A DNA stretch of 34,285 nucleotides from JAJFTV01 sp964426355 (GCA_964426355.1 CAYRRA010000021.1:1-34285), one strand, 5' to 3'; shown: positions 1-8,417, counted from the stretch's first letter. Numbers and translations: made by a program. The notes: a model not told the origin generated them from the sequence alone.

Positions 1-28
1 CGCTGATAAATTGACAAATACGTTTCAT
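1..28 (-). CDS. Start of a gene running off the left edge (partial)
   Basis: Reading the minus strand, an ATG at 28-26 follows a purine-rich ribosome site (AAGGAGAAAAGG, about 2-7 bases before the ATG depending on the pairing). It opens a frame MKRICQFIS that leaves the window after nine codons. The basic first residues could begin a signal peptide or a cytosolic protein; nothing more can be said. It lies 123 bases downstream of the hydrolase gene on the same strand, so it may be the next gene of that operon. The call rests only on the ribosome site and start codon. Confidence 0.4.
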
Positions 29-151
29 TTCCTTTTCTCCTTGATTTATTGGTTAAGGAAGCAGATAAAGACCAGGTCATTTTGTTCAATAGGCTTATAT
101 GTGCTCCTTTCTTGCAACCTGCGCCTGGTTGCGCCTGTATCTGGTCCTTAA

Positions 152-1597
152 TTAACCTTTGCATGTGAAAACGATCTCTTTAACAGCCGGTTCCAAAGGA
201 ATCGTAAGGCTGCCGATTCGCCCGGCTGAGTTACCCACAAAACTTACTGGCAACGGTATTTGATGAGGTGAGAAGGTGAGGGTAAAGACGTCATAGTGAT
301 AATGTTCCAATGGATAAGTTTGTTCACCAAAGCGAGCCAGCAGGCGATCATTTTGGAAGACGACTGAGAAAACGCCATAAGCAGGGTGCTCATAATCGCC
401 GGTGTATTCCTGAAGTAAAGAGCGTGACGGTTGGGTGCCATGAACAGCAGGTGTATCTAACTTGACCTCAGTTTTACCTTCAATGGTTATCTGGCGCACA
501 CGTTTGAACCAGGGAACGGGTTCCATCTCCATCAGTTGGTCGCAAATCGAAAAAGCAAGCGGATAGGGCAAGAGCGTATCGTACGAATTGGTGAGAATCG
601 CAACACCGATATCATCTTGAGGTAAAAAAGCCACCAGCGCATTAAATCCATCGATTGACCCGGTGTGGTGGATCATGTTGTGACCCCGGTAGGTATTCAG
701 CCTCCAGCCAAGCCCGTAAAAACTCGGACCGAACTCAGGAAATGTCTCCAACCGATCACTCGTACTTAATTGCCCAACGTCCCGGATGACCATTTGCGGG
801 GAATGCATCTGTTGCAGGTTTTCCTTCGAGACCAACGGCTGCCCTTCATGTTCACCCTGATTGAGATGAAACAGCAACCACTTCACCAGATCACTTGCGC
901 TGGACATGATTGAGCCTGCCGGACCGATGGCTTCCTTCGTAAAAAATGGAATATTTATCACAGAGCAGTTTTGTTCCATATAAGGAAGGGCGTAATCTGA
1001 ATAATCTATGGCGCGGAAAAGCCCGGCAGTCGTATCTGTCATTTTCAATGGGCGCAGGATTCGTGAGGTGACGAACTCTTCCCATGTACCACCCGTGATC
1101 TGCTCGATCAGGTAACCGGCAGTCGCAAACATCAAGTTGTTATATTGATAGACCTGGCGAAAACCCCAGGAAGGTTCAAGATACTGCACCCGCCGGATCA
1201 ATTCCTGGCGATTGACATTCGCAAAATACCAGAGGCTATCATGCCTGGGTAAACCGGAGCAGTGTGTGACCAGATCGCGCGGGGTAATCAGTTCAGTGGC
1301 AATGGGATCGAATAATCTGAAAGCAGGAAAATAGTGGCGCACAGGAGTGTCCCAATTCATGCACCCTTCATCGACCAATATCCCCATCGCCAGGGTGGTG
1401 AATGCTTTTGTTGTTGATCCAATCGCAAAACGGGTGTGCGGGGTGACTGGAAGTTGCTGTTCCACATCTCGCAAACCGCTCCCTTCACAGAAAATCATCT
1501 TGCCTTTATGCACCACGCTCAACGCAAGCCCTGGTACATTCCACTCGCATCTGATTTCATCGATCTGCTCGAAAATATTGCCTTTTCCTGTTTTCAT
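152..1597 (-). CDS. Serine beta-lactamase-like hydrolase (class C / S12 fold) with C-terminal DUF3471-type domain
   Basis: This 481-residue protein belongs to the penicillin-binding/beta-lactamase-related serine hydrolases, which act on beta-lactams, D-peptides or esters. The nucleophile motif is S61-T-T-K64 (in GSTTKAF), the second motif is Y152-N-N154, and the third is HTG in HHTGSIDG near residue 315. Residues after about 390 resemble the DUF3471-type C-terminal domain seen on many such proteins (GDYEHPAYGVFSVVF). There is no convincing signal peptide, so a cytoplasmic location is likely. The ATG overlaps the TGA of the 79-residue gene upstream by four bases (ATGA), which implies translational coupling; GAGAGG lies about 9 bases before the ATG. 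The substrate cannot be told from sequence; esterase or D-aminopeptidase activity is as likely as beta-lactamase. Confidence 0.9.
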   Translation of the reverse strand: MKTGKGNIFEQIDEIRCEWNVPGLALSVVHKGKMIFCEGSGLRDVEQQLPVTPHTRFAIGSTTKAFTTLAMGILVDEGCMNWDTPVRHYFPAFRLFDPIATELITPRDLVTHCSGLPRHDSLWYFANVNRQELIRRVQYLEPSWGFRQVYQYNNLMFATAGYLIEQITGGTWEEFVTSRILRPLKMTDTTAGLFRAIDYSDYALPYMEQNCSVINIPFFTKEAIGPAGSIMSSASDLVKWLLFHLNQGEHEGQPLVSKENLQQMHSPQMVIRDVGQLSTSDRLETFPEFGPSFYGLGWRLNTYRGHNMIHHTGSIDGFNALVAFLPQDDIGVAILTNSYDTLLPYPLAFSICDQLMEMEPVPWFKRVRQITIEGKTEVKLDTPAVHGTQPSRSLLQEYTGDYEHPAYGVFSVVFQNDRLLARFGEQTYPLEHYHYDVFTLTFSPHQIPLPVSFVGNSAGRIGSLTIPLEPAVKEIVFTCKG

Positions 1598-1833
1598 GAT
1601 CTATTTGCCTCTCGTATTTGGTTGACAGACAGTAATAACACCCCTAAATCACGTAGTCTGGTTAAGAGCCCGTAGAGAGCAGCCTGGTCTTCTATGTAAA
1701 CCACCAATCGAGTCACACCATTGGTCATTTCGGAAATTTGCGTATCCGTGTATTGCGTAAAACGAAAATCGTTTAAATAGCCTTTGATTTTGAATTCGTA
1801 ATAACATGGCAATTCTGTCGAAAAAGTGTTCAT
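1594..1833 (-). CDS. Small conserved-type protein, 79 residues, coupled to the hydrolase
   Basis: A 79-residue protein with the pattern YEFKIKGYLNDFRF, then a Thr/Arg/Val strand, then the C-terminal phrase DQAALYGLLTRLRDLGVLLL. From memory of Chloroflexota and Ktedonobacter genomes, similar short proteins (YEIRVxGHL...DQAALHGLLxRIRDLGLxLLSV) are common and often lie beside regulators or enzymes. No function is established that I can name. The ferredoxin-like beta-alpha-beta look suggests a small binding or sensing module, but that is inference. The stop overlaps the next gene's start by four bases. No clear Shine-Dalgarno precedes the ATG; the short palindrome CATATCAAATATG covers it (1831-1843). 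Confidence 0.8.
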   Translation of the reverse strand: MNTFSTELPCYYEFKIKGYLNDFRFTQYTDTQISEMTNGVTRLVVYIEDQAALYGLLTRLRDLGVLLLSVNQIREANRS

Positions 1834-1947
1834 ATCAAATATGAGGGGTGATTCCTGTCAGGTGTCAGTTACTTTCCATGTTTCATTGGGTTTTTTTCTT
1901 TGAATAGGCAGTCAAATCCTTAACTATTTTCAAGTTTGATCCCATCA

Positions 1948-3084
1948 TCATGGTCTATATGGTTGGGGTTTAATATTCCACAGGATGTCAGAGAGGGTAT
2001 CCATGCTCTCAGGTGGATGGTTGGTGTTGGTGAGGATGACGATGCCTGCGCCATCCTCCGGGCGCACCGCCAGTCGGGTAGATATGCCCGGATCACCGCC
2101 GTCATGTCCCCAAATGATTGAACCATCCGGTTGCGGGATGCTTCGCCAGGTCAGACCCTGGATGCCATTCTCCACAACATCGTTTGTGACGAGCCATTCC
2201 TGGGAGAAGCAGCGTTGAACGGTAGCGGATTTCAGCAGCGGGTGACCCTGCTGCTCGCCGATGGCAGCAAATACTCCCCCAAATTTAGCCAGCTGGCGCG
2301 CGCTGGTGCGTACCAGCCCATCGGGATAGTTGGGGAAAGAATATAACCTCAGCGGGATGGGTTCATGCGCTTCTGTCACCGTTGTATCTGCACAGAGCTC
2401 ACCGAACATAGATGCCAGCTCAGGCAGCCCATAGGGCACAGCGTGGTTCGTTACATCCACATCTTTCAGCAACCAGCCGCTTTGATGCATACCCAATGGA
2501 GCGAAGATTTTGCGGCGAGTATATTGATGGAGCGGTTCTCCGCTCAGACACTCACACAGGTAACCCAATAGCCCATAAGCCACGTTAGAATAAGCCCAGC
2601 CTGTGCCAGGTGGATAGGGTAAAAAATTCTCTTCAGCGTCATAATTCCTGCCTGCTGGTGTTAGATACTCCCGCAGCCATTCATCCAGGGCAATCACGAT
2701 GTCTCCAATGGAATAACTGGCGTGGTAAACCGGACTGTCCTGGATGGCGCTGGTGTGGGTGAGTAAATGACGGAAGGTGATGGGTGTTTTATGCTGCGGG
2801 TGATGCACCTGGAAGGGCAGGTAGTCATTGACGTGATCGTCGAGTTGAAACTTACCCTGTTCCCACAATTGCATCAAAGCAGTGCAGGTAAACGTCTTGG
2901 AGATTGAGCCGATATTTTGGATTACGTCGGGGGTCATGGGCTTGCGGTTAGCGATGTCTGCCCAACCGTAGCCGTTAGCCCAAACGATCTGGCTATTTTG
3001 CAGGCGGCAGGCAGCCAACCCAACGATGCGGTGTGCCTGCATATGCGCCTCGATGGCGTGGTCAATATCTGTTTTTATATTCAT
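1948..3084 (-). CDS. Serine beta-lactamase-like hydrolase, second copy
   Basis: A 378-residue protein of the same superfamily as the 481-residue hydrolase but only distantly similar. The motifs are S60-I-S-K63 (GSISKTF), Y165-S-N167 (WAYSNVAYG) and a C-terminal HDGG (WGHDGGDPG) in place of KTG/HTG. It lacks the C-terminal extension, so it is of minimal length for the family. The ATG at 3084 is preferred over an upstream in-frame TTG at 3105, because that TTG lies inside the T-run of the terminator of the preceding regulator gene. No strong ribosome site is visible. It lies on the same strand as, and 114 bases upstream of, the 79-residue gene, so co-transcription with the next two genes is possible but not shown. 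Substrate unknown. Confidence 0.88.
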   Translation of the reverse strand: MNIKTDIDHAIEAHMQAHRIVGLAACRLQNSQIVWANGYGWADIANRKPMTPDVIQNIGSISKTFTCTALMQLWEQGKFQLDDHVNDYLPFQVHHPQHKTPITFRHLLTHTSAIQDSPVYHASYSIGDIVIALDEWLREYLTPAGRNYDAEENFLPYPPGTGWAYSNVAYGLLGYLCECLSGEPLHQYTRRKIFAPLGMHQSGWLLKDVDVTNHAVPYGLPELASMFGELCADTTVTEAHEPIPLRLYSFPNYPDGLVRTSARQLAKFGGVFAAIGEQQGHPLLKSATVQRCFSQEWLVTNDVVENGIQGLTWRSIPQPDGSIIWGHDGGDPGISTRLAVRPEDGAGIVILTNTNHPPESMDTLSDILWNIKPQPYRP

Positions 3085-3103
3085 AGTAGTACTTGTAGAA
3101 TAC

Positions 3104-3130
3104 AAAAAAGGGGAATGATTGTCATTCCCC
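3104..3130 (-). terminator. Intrinsic terminator of the MalT-like regulator gene
   Basis: On the minus strand, GGGGAATGA - CAA - TCATTCCCC forms a perfect 9-bp stem (3110-3118 with 3122-3130) with a 3-base loop, followed by six T (3109-3104). It begins about 30 bases after the regulator stop codon, a textbook position. Confidence 0.9.
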
Positions 3131-3158
3131 GAAAGTGGAAATTAAGGTGGAAATCGAA

Positions 3159-5846
3159 TTAGATCAGCAAGCCCATTTCCCTGGCACGAGCGACAGCCTG
3201 GGTGCGGTTTTTTACAGCCAGCTTTTCATAGATGTGGCTGAGATGTTTTTTTACGGTGTCTTCGGTGACAAAAAGCGCCTGTGCGGTTTCCCGGTTTGAA
3301 AGACCCCCTGCCATTAAACGCAGGACTTCCAGTTCGCGCGTGCTAAGCGAATCAACCTGCGCAGAGGCTAGCTCTGCCCATTGACCTGCACCGGCGTTAA
3401 TGCTTTTAAGCAGACGATTTACCATTTCAGGCGCTACAGCTTGAAGCGGGGGAAGCAGCCCGGTGATCGAACAGCCAGCATTGAGGAAGGCGCGATAATA
3501 CCCTCTCGGCGAAGCCAGGCGGAGCGCCTTTTCCAATTTTTCGCGTGCTGCATCTTTGCGTCCTTGCGCATTAAATAACTGGGTCTGCAGGACATAAACT
3601 TCAATCAAATCCCCGTAGCCCTCTTTTTCTTGAGCCAAATGCGCCAGGTGAGCCAGAGTCGATTCCATTTCATCGAAGCGCTTTTGTTTCAGAAGCAGAC
3701 GGGTATAAATCCGGTATTCTGCTTCCCGTTCAGGAGAAAGCACCTCATTTGGAGTTGGACGAGCCTTTTCTGCCCATTCGGCAGCCAGATCCAGGCGATC
3801 CTGTTGCAAGTACAAATCAGCTGTGGCTGCTTCTAACAGTTTCGTGAAACGCGGATAACCTAAATGTGAAACGGTCTGGCGGGCTTCCTTCATTGTCGCT
3901 GCTGCCATTTGATCTTTTCCTATTGACTGTAATAGAAACGCCAGCAGAATTTGACCACGCAGTGTTTCCATCGGCATCATCAATTTCTGGCAAAGTTCCA
4001 AGCCCTGAGTTACATACTTGTAAGCTTCAATCAGTTCATCACTCTCATAACACATCATTGCCAGGATGATGTAGGCTATTCCAAGCGTCGGAATGTTGTC
4101 TCTGCCCTCTATCACATAGTGATCAATGGCTTGCCTGCACAAGGTTGCCGCTTCTTCTTTCTCGCCATGCATGTGGAGTAATAAACACAGCTCTTCCAGC
4201 GCGCCGATATTGGTCAGGTTAAACCCATAGATATGAGCGCAGGAAATTGCCTGCCGGAATGTTTCAATCGCTGCCTGTGTGTTGCCAGTCTCGCGTTGAG
4301 CGTGACCGAGGCTGAGCAAAGCACCGTTATAAAAGGTGCGCAAGAGAGGGTCAGTTTTGTCTAAGACGGCGAGCGCTTGTTGAGCCAGTTGCATTCCGCT
4401 GACGTTATCTCCCCGCTGTACTGCCAGGTAAGCCTGTAGCGTAAGCGGTATGCCCAATTGAGCCTGGGTCTCATCACCGAGCAGGCTGGTCATTGCCCAT
4501 TCAGCATAAGCCTCAGCAGCCTCCCGCTTTCCCATTAAGACCAACCCCCAACCTTTGTAAGATATCAATTCTCTGCTGGCGCGTACACGCTCTGCTGGTA
4601 GAGAATCGATCCATTTCAGCATGGTAGTCAGGTGTCCCTCCAGGAATACGTGCCTTGACGCGATTCCTATCACACGGGCATACTCATCCATGTCCCCTGA
4701 TGCCAGGGTATGTTCTACTGCCTTATGGAGTAGACCGTGGGCTTCATACCACGCAGAAGCTTTTTGATGAAGGTGAGACTGCTGGTATGGTTGCAATTGT
4801 GTCCGGAGAAAATCCCTGAAAAGATGATGGTAACGATACCAATTTGACTGGTCATCCAACGCGATCAAAAACAGGTTATTGCGCTCCAACATGAAAAGGG
4901 TCGCCTGGCTGTTATCACTTTCTGTGACGGCATCACATAAAGATGGGCACATTTGGTCAAGAATTGCTGTTTGGAGCATAAATTGCTGAATGTTTTGGGG
5001 CTGGTGGTGGAGGACTTCTTCCGCCAGAAAATCGATTACATAATGATGTGTCCCACTGAATGTTTCGATAAGATCCGCGATCCGGACTGCGTTCTGTCCT
5101 TCCAGAGACAGCGCTGCCATCTGTAAACCGGCGATCCAACCTTCAGTGCGAGTATCCAGGGTTGTGACTGCCTCGTCCGAGAGGTCCAACCCCATTGTCT
5201 TGGTTAAGAATGCCGCAGCTTCATCTTTCGTAAAGCGCAGGTCGTGCTCTCGGATCTCGGTCAATTCAGAACGGACGCGCATACGAGGTAATGGGAAAGG
5301 CGGATCCTCACGTGTGATCACCACCAGATGGAGATTGAGCGGTTGGTGTTCCAGCAAGAATTGCAATATCAGATGAATTGTCGGATGACTGATCAGGTGG
5401 TAGTCATCCAGAATGAGCCCCACAGGCGTTGGTGTTTTGGTTAGATCATTGATCAACGCAGTGATGATGGAATTGAAGCTGAAGGTCTCGCTATCAGCAG
5501 TTAAGATTGGTTGCGGCGAGGTGAATTGTCTGGATTGCAAAATACTTAGGATGGAATAGCCGATGCTTTCATCAATGGTCTGCAAAGCAGTTGCCACCAA
5601 TGCCAGAAAACGCACCGGATCGTTATCCTCCTCATCCAGGCTAATCCACGCGAAGGGTTGATTGAGCTGCTTCAGCCACTCCGTTACCAGAGTGGTTTTT
5701 CCGAAACCTGCCGGTGCTGTGATGAGGGTCAGTTTTCTATTCTGGCATAACCCCTCATTGAGCCGTTCGATTAACCGGGACCGGGTTACAGGATTGAGGC
5801 GAAGTCGAGGATGTTGGAATTTGGATAGCAAAAAGGGAGAAGCCAT
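3159..5846 (-). CDS. MalT/LAL-type LuxR-family ATP-dependent transcriptional regulator
   Basis: An 895-residue signal-transduction ATPase of the MalT (STAND) type. The N-terminal NTPase has Walker A A44-PAGFGKTT52 and an acidic Walker B (LILDDYHLI, near residue 145). A long helical TPR-like middle region (about 350-800) probably binds an inducer. The C-terminal LuxR/GerE helix-turn-helix covers about 830-890 (LSTRELEVLRLMAGGLSN, then TVKKHLSHIYEKL). Members of this family stay ADP-bound and monomeric until an inducer and ATP allow oligomerisation and activation. The ATG is preceded by GGGGAA. The two serine hydrolases lie directly downstream on the same strand, but a strong terminator separates them, so a regulator-target link is only suggested by position. 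Confidence 0.93.
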   Translation of the reverse strand: MASPFLLSKFQHPRLRLNPVTRSRLIERLNEGLCQNRKLTLITAPAGFGKTTLVTEWLKQLNQPFAWISLDEEDNDPVRFLALVATALQTIDESIGYSILSILQSRQFTSPQPILTADSETFSFNSIITALINDLTKTPTPVGLILDDYHLISHPTIHLILQFLLEHQPLNLHLVVITREDPPFPLPRMRVRSELTEIREHDLRFTKDEAAAFLTKTMGLDLSDEAVTTLDTRTEGWIAGLQMAALSLEGQNAVRIADLIETFSGTHHYVIDFLAEEVLHHQPQNIQQFMLQTAILDQMCPSLCDAVTESDNSQATLFMLERNNLFLIALDDQSNWYRYHHLFRDFLRTQLQPYQQSHLHQKASAWYEAHGLLHKAVEHTLASGDMDEYARVIGIASRHVFLEGHLTTMLKWIDSLPAERVRASRELISYKGWGLVLMGKREAAEAYAEWAMTSLLGDETQAQLGIPLTLQAYLAVQRGDNVSGMQLAQQALAVLDKTDPLLRTFYNGALLSLGHAQRETGNTQAAIETFRQAISCAHIYGFNLTNIGALEELCLLLHMHGEKEEAATLCRQAIDHYVIEGRDNIPTLGIAYIILAMMCYESDELIEAYKYVTQGLELCQKLMMPMETLRGQILLAFLLQSIGKDQMAAATMKEARQTVSHLGYPRFTKLLEAATADLYLQQDRLDLAAEWAEKARPTPNEVLSPEREAEYRIYTRLLLKQKRFDEMESTLAHLAHLAQEKEGYGDLIEVYVLQTQLFNAQGRKDAAREKLEKALRLASPRGYYRAFLNAGCSITGLLPPLQAVAPEMVNRLLKSINAGAGQWAELASAQVDSLSTRELEVLRLMAGGLSNRETAQALFVTEDTVKKHLSHIYEKLAVKNRTQAVARAREMGLLI

Positions 5847-6446
5847 TTCAATTCCCCAATTTACGGTTTCATGTCAATACGCATATCAGGCATGGTAACG
5901 GAGAAAAAAACTAACATAAATAGATGGGTTACGAAGCGATATCTTCAACCAGATAGCCAGATTGATGGACACGAAAAATGGTGATGGGTGGATGCGCTAT
6001 TTGATCCGGTTAATGAAAATTATAACGTAGTAATCGCATTGTCATTGCGCATTGTCTCATGCGAACTTACTTAAACCCCAATAGGATACCCTTGGTGAAC
6101 TCAGGCAGGCAGCAATCTGCATGTACAGACTGCCTACCCAAAAGCCAAAAAACATAATCTGCAAGGGGCACATGTTGAATCAATGAAGTAAACAAGAACA
6201 GGTGGAGAGAACCAGGTCAAGGAATCGCAATGCAGAGAAACAAGCGTAGGAAGGTATCCTGGACGGATTTGTTGCAACAACCGTTAAAACTCAATGCGGT
6301 TACACTGCGTAACCGCATTGAGTATCAGATCGTCGTCTTATGGAAAATTGTCCGGCAACTTTTATTTTGAGGAATTACGGGTTGTTTTTCTGACAACCCC
6401 ACCCCGTGGCTTTGTGTATTTTCTTTCCTAAAAATCCGTTTTTCGA
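5847..6446. other. Gene-free stretch of 600 bases with inverted repeats
   Basis: No open frame here looks coding on either strand. It should hold the promoter of the MalT-like gene and the 3' end of the Hsp20 transcript. Visible structure: a 12-base palindrome TTGTTGCAACAA (6269-6280), a 15-bp stem-loop (6289-6323), and a 7-bp stem GGGTTGT/ACAACCC (6379-6385 with 6393-6399). Nothing else is recognised. Confidence 0.6.
6289..6323. repeat. Perfect 15-bp stem-loop downstream of the Hsp20 genes
   Basis: ACTCAATGCGGTTAC (6289-6303) is exactly complementary to GTAACCGCATTGAGT (6309-6323), with loop ACTGC. On the minus strand it is followed by TTTT, so it may be a weak terminator for the Hsp20 operon (about 125 bases beyond the last stop). 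The T-run is short, and a bidirectional RNA hairpin or a protein site is also possible. Confidence 0.65.
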
Positions 6447-6944
6447 TCAGCCTTTTTTGATCTTGATTCGTTTTGTGATGATCTCGTCTGGCTTGGGAAC
6501 GGTTACCTTGAGGATACCCTTCTCGTACACCGCTTCGATCTGGTCTTCCTTGACCTCGCCGGGCAACTCGATGCTGCGTCGGAATGAGCCGTAGGAGCGT
6601 TCGCGCCGGTAGAAGGATTTGCCCTTTTCGACTTCTTCGCTTTCTTTCTTGCCGCTGATGGTCAGGGCATTGCCGCTCAACGAAATATCGATGTCCTTCT
6701 CTTCCATTCCCGGCAGCTCGGCGCTGATAATGATGTCTTTCTCGGTCTCGTATACATCAACCTTTGGGAAGAACAGGTCTTCATCATCAAAGAGTTGCAA
6801 GCTGCGCGGACCAAACGGTCTCTCAAAGAATGAGTCGATCATGCGATCCATCATATCGTAGGGGCTCAAGAACGGATCCCGTTCGCGCCGGACTTCTAAG
6901 GCGGAGTCTTTGCGTCTCCATGGAATTAAGCTTCTGCTAGCCAT
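6447..6944 (-). CDS. Hsp20 small heat-shock protein (third gene of operon)
   Basis: A 165-residue ATP-independent chaperone that binds unfolding proteins as an oligomer in the cytoplasm. An Arg-rich N-terminal arm (about 1-55) precedes the alpha-crystallin domain, from DVYETEKDIIISAELPGM through RRSIELPGEV to GILKVTVPKP. The C-terminal tail carries the I-x-I anchor (KRIKIKK) used for oligomer assembly. AAGGAGGTG lies 7 bases before the ATG. It is the last of three tandem Hsp20 genes, 62 bases after the second. The three proteins differ clearly from one another, so this is not a recent duplication. Confidence 0.96.
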   Translation of the reverse strand: MASRSLIPWRRKDSALEVRRERDPFLSPYDMMDRMIDSFFERPFGPRSLQLFDDEDLFFPKVDVYETEKDIIISAELPGMEEKDIDISLSGNALTISGKKESEEVEKGKSFYRRERSYGSFRRSIELPGEVKEDQIEAVYEKGILKVTVPKPDEIITKRIKIKKG

Positions 6945-7006
6945 CGTTATTCACCTCCTTCCAAAATCATATTCGAATCACGATGTGACCAAATTTGTTC
7001 CTTGAA

Positions 7007-7417
7007 TTAGCTCGCTTTCACCTTGATCTTGCGGGTCTGGGCTTCTTCCATCTTGGGCAGCACCAATCGCAACACGCCATTTTTCACTGAAGCCTCAATT
7101 TTATTGCGGTCGATTTCGTTGGAGAGCACAAAACTGCGCTCGTAATCGCCCACCCCATACTCCGCATAAGACAGGGTGTAGTTTTCAAATGTCTCGGGTT
7201 CTACGAACCCGCGGATGGTCAAAGTATTCTTTTCCAGGGTAATATCCAGACTGTTCTCGTCAACGCCGGGCATATCTGCAATCACGGTAACCTGGTTTTC
7301 GCTTTCAAAAATATCTGCACGCGGGATATATACCGGGCACTCTCTTGTGCGTTCACCCTCTTCGGGTGTAATGGCTTCTTGTTTCTGGACTTCCAGGTCT
7401 TTTCTCTCTTCTGACAT
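7007..7417 (-). CDS. Hsp20 small heat-shock protein (second gene of operon, divergent type)
   Basis: A 136-residue Hsp20 with an acidic N-terminus (MSEERKDLEVQKQEAITPEEGE) instead of the Arg-rich arm of its neighbours. The alpha-crystallin domain runs from PRADIFESENQVTVIADMPGV to NGVLRLVLPKMEEA, and the tail ends in RKIKVKAS (I-x-V anchor). It contains YTLSYAEYGVGDYERSFVLS where classical members have the YRRERxYGxFxRS pattern, marking a different subfamily. GGAGGTG precedes the ATG. It sits 34 bases after the first gene and 62 before the third, so a mixed hetero-oligomer is plausible. Confidence 0.95.
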   Translation of the reverse strand: MSEERKDLEVQKQEAITPEEGERTRECPVYIPRADIFESENQVTVIADMPGVDENSLDITLEKNTLTIRGFVEPETFENYTLSYAEYGVGDYERSFVLSNEIDRNKIEASVKNGVLRLVLPKMEEAQTRKIKVKAS

Positions 7418-7451
7418 CGTACACCTCCGATAGGATACTGGTAAATTCTGA

Positions 7452-7886
7452 TTAGACAGTCTTCACGCTAATTTTTCTGGGTTTGTCTTCTTCCGATCGC
7501 GGCAGATTTACTTTGAGGATACCGTTCTTGAATGTTGCTTCAATTTTGTCGGCATCCACTGGGTAGGGGAGCTGGATCGAGCGTTTGAAACGACCATAAC
7601 CGCGTTCCTGCCGGTGATAGCGAGTTTCCTCGCTCACTGTTTCTGGTTTGCGCGTGCCGCTCAAGGTGAGAATCTCACCGGTCACGGAAATATCCAGATC
7701 GTCCGGTTCTACACCGGGGATTTCTGCGGTAATCATCTGACCCTCATCGCTTGCCCAAATGTTCATCGCCGGGAAACTCGGGGCTGTATTCAGCCGGACA
7801 CCGCTTGAAGATCGGAAAAGATGATTCATTTCTCTTTGAAGTCTTTCCATTTCTGTCCAAACATTCGGTACTGATCTACGGAACAT
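7452..7886 (-). CDS. Hsp20 small heat-shock protein (first gene of operon)
   Basis: A 144-residue classical Hsp20. The N-terminal arm is MFRRSVPNVWTEMERLQREM, the crystallin domain includes ITAEIPGVEPDDLDISV, YHRQERGYGRFKRSI and NGILKVNLPRSEE, and the tail is RKISVKTV (I-x-V anchor). The ATG at 7886 follows AAGGAGGTG with 6-base spacing; an in-frame ATG at 7907 has no ribosome site and is rejected. This is the promoter-proximal gene of the cluster. I searched upstream for the CIRCE (HrcA) and HAIR (HspR) operators and saw neither, so control is unknown. Confidence 0.96.
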   Translation of the reverse strand: MFRRSVPNVWTEMERLQREMNHLFRSSSGVRLNTAPSFPAMNIWASDEGQMITAEIPGVEPDDLDISVTGEILTLSGTRKPETVSEETRYHRQERGYGRFKRSIQLPYPVDADKIEATFKNGILKVNLPRSEEDKPRKISVKTV

Positions 7887-8162
7887 AGAAACACCTCCTT
7901 TTATCACGTTACTTGTAAGAAGTTGATCGTTTTATTTGTATGCTCTTATCATAATCCGTTTTTGTTAGAGATTTATCAACAATACATCATAAGAATATTA
8001 AAACCCTGGTTCGCCAGGTCATTCACTCGCAGGACAACGATTATGCAAAATTGGTAACGGCGAATGATTGTTGTATGGTGGGGCAACCTTGATTTAAGCG
8101 GATCCCAATCCGTTCTTAATTTTTTTTGAACAGGAGATGGCTACACTGAATATAACTAAGCG

Positions 8163-8417
8163 ATAGATTTTTTTTGCGCATCAGGTAATAGCGCGTACAA
8201 CCTTTCTAAAAAAACGTTGTCTGCAAAACAAAAACAAATCGAGTTTAGTTTTCTCAGTGGGTCGTTTGCTGTCCGTGTAACGTGACTTTACCGCTGGGCT
8301 GTACGCCAGCCCGTTTGCGTACAAACACAGAAAGGAGCAGCTATATAAGATAAACCGACAATCTAACAAGACTCACCCCAGACCCCCAGGTGGAATAACC
8401 CTGGGGTGAGTTTTTTT
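8163..8417 (+). ncRNA. Possible small RNA or orphan leader ending in an intrinsic terminator
   Basis: A strong plus-strand terminator (8371-8417) has no gene upstream on that strand, so something non-coding is probably transcribed into it. A candidate promoter is TTGAAC (8126-8131) with TATAAC (8151-8156); the 19-base spacer is long. Inside, GGGCTG (8296-8301) pairs with CAGCCC (8307-8312), and the loop TACGC (8302-8306) can pair with GCGTA (8317-8321), a pseudoknot-like arrangement. ACAAC/GTTGT gives another small stem near 8200-8220. I do not recognise it as 6S RNA, tmRNA, SRP RNA or a known riboswitch. Confidence 0.3.
8371..8417 (+). terminator. Intrinsic terminator upstream of the MarR promoter
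   Basis: ACTCACCCCAG (8371-8381) pairs perfectly with CTGGGGTGAGT (8401-8411) over 11 bp, followed by a T-run (8411-8417). An alternative inner pairing, CCCCAGG (8384-8390) with CCTGGGG (8400-8406), is mutually exclusive with the outer stem. It insulates the MarR promoter from anything upstream. Confidence 0.85.

Noticed and set aside
114..132. GCAACC-N7-GGTTGC stem downstream of the first hydrolase, considered as a terminator.
   Set aside because: Only 6 bp and no T-run on either strand.
8181..8369. A 62-codon minus-strand frame in the gene-free stretch before MarR.
   Set aside because: Cys/Ser-rich low-complexity reading, no ribosome site, and it is antisense to the possible small RNA.
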